Positions 21,179 to 23,030 of a stretch of DNA of 23,030 nucleotides are shown here, piece by piece (the stretch's first letter is position 1; every line of letters starts with the position of its first letter). A program made the translations under genes and the position numbers. Origin of the DNA: UBA3910 sp002391465 (GTDB lineage Bacteria; Bacillota; Limnochordia; Darwinibacteriales; Darwinibacteriaceae); NCBI GenBank assembly GCA_030054835.1, contig JASGVS010000038.1, positions 1 to 23,030 of the forward strand, given 5' to 3'. The notes beneath the pieces are model-generated. The model saw only the letters and a list, made by a program, of their open reading frames with translations. It ran no database searches and was not told where the DNA came from.

Positions 21179-21266
21179 TTCTCCATTCCTCCAAGTCAAT
21201 CACTCTTGCTCCATAATTGCACAGAGCGAGCCCCATTTCCTTTTCCAGCTTTAAGGAGGAAACCCG

Positions 21267-21298
21267 CCTTTCGTGATTATTATCCCTAAAACGAAAGG
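21267..21298 (+). promoter_or_regulatory. Possible leader hairpin over the ribosome site of the TPR protein gene
   Basis: CCTTTCGT (21267-21274) and ACGAAAGG (21291-21298) are perfect complements with a 16-base loop. The right arm overlaps the Shine-Dalgarno GGGAGGAC just before ATG 21310, so the hairpin could mask it. It may also be a protein operator. No convincing promoter was found nearby. Confidence 0.35.
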
Positions 21299-21309
21299 GA
21301 GGACGAGTT

Positions 21310-21681
21310 ATGGCGTCGTTGTCAAAGCAGTTGCGGGTTTGTCTTTTCCTCATGACAATCCTACTGCTCTTTTCTGCTGGTGGACAGGCTAATGAGGTGT
21401 TGGAGGCGGTTGATGCTGGCAATTACCTCGCAGCCAAGGAGCTTTTTTATTCTAAGGTAGTGGGTAACATTTTCTTAGAAGCGGAAGTGTTTGAGGGGCT
21501 GCAGGAACGGATCGAGGGGGCAGTGGCAAACTTCAATGCTAGGATCTGGCCCTACAACAGAAGGGCGAGTATTTTTCTGCCCTGCAGCAGTTCAGCCTGG
21601 TCATTGAAGAGGATAGGCAGTATGAAGAGGCCCGAAGGCTGGCGAAGGAGGCGTACACCGCCTTTGAGAACTATCACCTGA
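21310..21681 (+). pseudogene. N-terminal part of a secreted TPR-like protein, broken by a frameshift near 21542
   Basis: Starts at ATG 21310, 6 bases after GGGAGGAC. The first 27 residues are a signal peptide (LFLMTILLLFSAGGQA). The following EVLEAVDAGNYLAAKELFYSKVVGNIFLEAEVFEGLQERIEGAVANFNA has the helix-pair pattern of tetratricopeptide-like repeats. After codon 77 the frame changes character, with many Arg and Ser-rich residues up to the stop at 21681. The frame one base behind (opening at 21543) continues the repeats without a break. Adding one G in the GG run at 21542-21543 would restore a single protein reading ...NFNARDLALQQKGEYFSALQQ.... This is either a one-base deletion in the genome or a sequencing error in a short G run; the sequence alone cannot tell. 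Confidence 0.8.
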
Positions 21682-23030
21682 CTCTAGCGGAAGAAGCGAA
21701 GGAGGCAGGCGATTACCAGGCTGCCCTAGCTTACTTAGACCGAGCGCTTGCCCTCATTTACAGCGAGGCGCTGGAGGAGCGGCGGGGAGAATACGAGGTG
21801 GAGTGGAGGGCCAAGGCTGAAGAACGCTTGGAGTGGACGGTGGAACAGTTCGCCCAGCGCCTCATAACTTTGGCAGAGGCAGAGGAGATCCTTTGGCAGC
21901 TGCAGGAAGAGGGGCATTACGACCTCGATTTCATCCAGCCCCTGCTCGTCTACCTGAATCAGCTCCAGGCATCCCACGCGGCCTTCGCTGCGGGCAATTC
22001 CTTCTTTGAGCAGGGAGATTACTTACGGGCGTTGGACGAGTACGCTAAGGTAAGGGAAGACGATCTTAACTACGCAGCAGCACAAACGAGGGCGGCTGAG
22101 GCACTCCAGGCGTTTAGGGATATGCACCTTGCTGAGGTGGATCTGGCCGTGGAAAACAAAGACTACGCCACTGCTGTTCAGATCTTGGAAAATGCCTTAG
22201 CCCAGCGGGAAGACCTGGTTCTGCGGGAAGAACTGTCGGCTGTTGTGGAATACTGGCACCAACATGATTTGGAGCAGTTAGCTCGAGCCCATGAACGGTT
22301 CAATCGACGCGAGAAAACCTATGAAGAGACACTTGAGTTTGTTCTCAACTACCAGCCACAGAGCGTCTTGGACACCTGGGTGTTCGATGAACTCTTTGAG
22401 CAGATCGCTATTCTCCGAGCTTCCCAGCACGCCTTTGACTTAGGGGAAGAGTACTTCGCAGCTGGGCTCTACCCAGCTGCAGTGGAGCAGTACCAGTTAG
22501 TTGTTGTGGACGATGTCAACTTCGAAGAGGCGATGCGAAAATCCGATCTGGCTAAGATAGGGTTTGTTAAAGCAGTAAGCGGTGATGTGGCGGCTGCTGC
22601 GGCAAAAGGGGACTATGCTGCAGCGTTTACCATCGTCCAGGGGGCGCAGAACGAATTGGATCTGCCTGAGCTGCACCATTTGTTTGAGTTGCTGCTGGTA
22701 GAGGAAGAGCAGTATGCTGTGGAAGAAGCGCTCGCAGTGGCTTGGGACGCGTTTGAGCTCGATGGGAATTACTTGGCGGCACAAAAGGTGATCCTACAGT
22801 GTCTAGACCAATTTCCTGAAAACCAGCTTCTCCAGGAGGAATTGGCCTTTTTCAAGCAGTTTGAACCAGTTCTACTGGCACCCTTAAACCCGGTTGCTTT
22901 CGAAGGCGGTGGACTTTTTTACAACGGCAATAACCCCGTGACGGATAACACGGGTAGAAGGCATCCCCTCTCCAGCTGTATAAGGCCTAACTTTTGGAGC
23001 GACAGCTGGCTCACTGCTGTAACATATATG
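21543..23030 (+). CDS. Main part of the secreted TPR-like repeat protein (partial, runs off the window)
   Basis: An open frame of about 496 codons with no stop to the window end. It is the continuation of the gene beginning at 21310. It consists of repeating helical units with recurring patterns such as KGEYFSALQQF, AGDYQAALAYL, QGDYLRALDEY, NKDYATAVQIL, AGLYPAAVEQY, KGDYAAAFTIV and DGNYLAAQKVI, each an alpha-helical tetratricopeptide-like motif spaced by roughly 35-75 residues. It is very rich in Glu, Ala, Leu and Tyr. From about 22870 the pattern changes to PVLLAPLNPVAFEGGGLFYNG..., suggesting a different C-terminal domain that is cut off. With the signal peptide it is probably an extracytoplasmic protein-interaction scaffold. 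The function is unknown. Confidence 0.8.

Overview
The window looks like a chromosomal stretch of a Bacillota (Firmicutes) bacterium, probably an anaerobic Clostridia- or Limnochordia-like lineage. This rests on very purine-rich Shine-Dalgarno sites (AAGGAGG, AAGGGGG), frequent GTG and TTG starts, textbook sigma-A promoters, many strong intrinsic terminators and Firmicutes-type families (SdpR/SdpI, DUF378, ImmA with XRE, TipA-like MerR). I cannot name genus or species.

Layout. Positions 1-125 are the 3' end (domains V and VI) of a group II intron whose body lies to the left. Next come a MATE efflux pump (minus) and, divergently, a histidine phosphatase with a 40-residue membrane peptide. These converge on a TetR - ABC ATPase - ABC permease operon (minus, 5695-2571) with a clearly readable autoregulatory promoter carrying two operators. 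Upstream lies the tldD-tldE peptidase pair (minus, 8412-5825) with its own terminator. On the plus strand follow a MESH1/SpoT-like HD hydrolase, a TipA-like MerR regulator with a classic 19-bp-spacer promoter, and a two-gene type-I ABC exporter (10308-13793).

From 13934 to 15048 a strong promoter drives a secreted protein with a covalent-FMN motif. It is followed by a four-helix membrane protein with two H-x13-H pairs that looks like a minimal di-heme cytochrome, so together they suggest a small extracytoplasmic electron-transfer module. A promoter followed within about 60 bases by a hairpin and T-tract (15060-15156) may encode a small RNA. Then come an XRE-ImmA regulator/protease pair (minus), a DUF378 membrane protein, an SdpR-SdpI pair with duplicated 26-bp operators plus a secreted alpha/beta hydrolase in the same run, and, on the minus strand, an M81 (MlrC-like) peptidase with a small GDGTHT lipoprotein. 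The right end holds a secreted TPR-like protein broken by an apparent one-base frameshift near 21542 and cut by the window edge.

Overall theme: a series of short, self-contained export, immunity or stress modules. At least four have their own local regulator (TetR, MerR, XRE, ArsR) with an operator recognisable by eye. I see no prophage, CRISPR array, tRNA or rRNA. The items most worth testing are the FMN/heme pair, the small-RNA candidate, the intron tail, the operator architectures and the alarmone-hydrolase-like HD protein.
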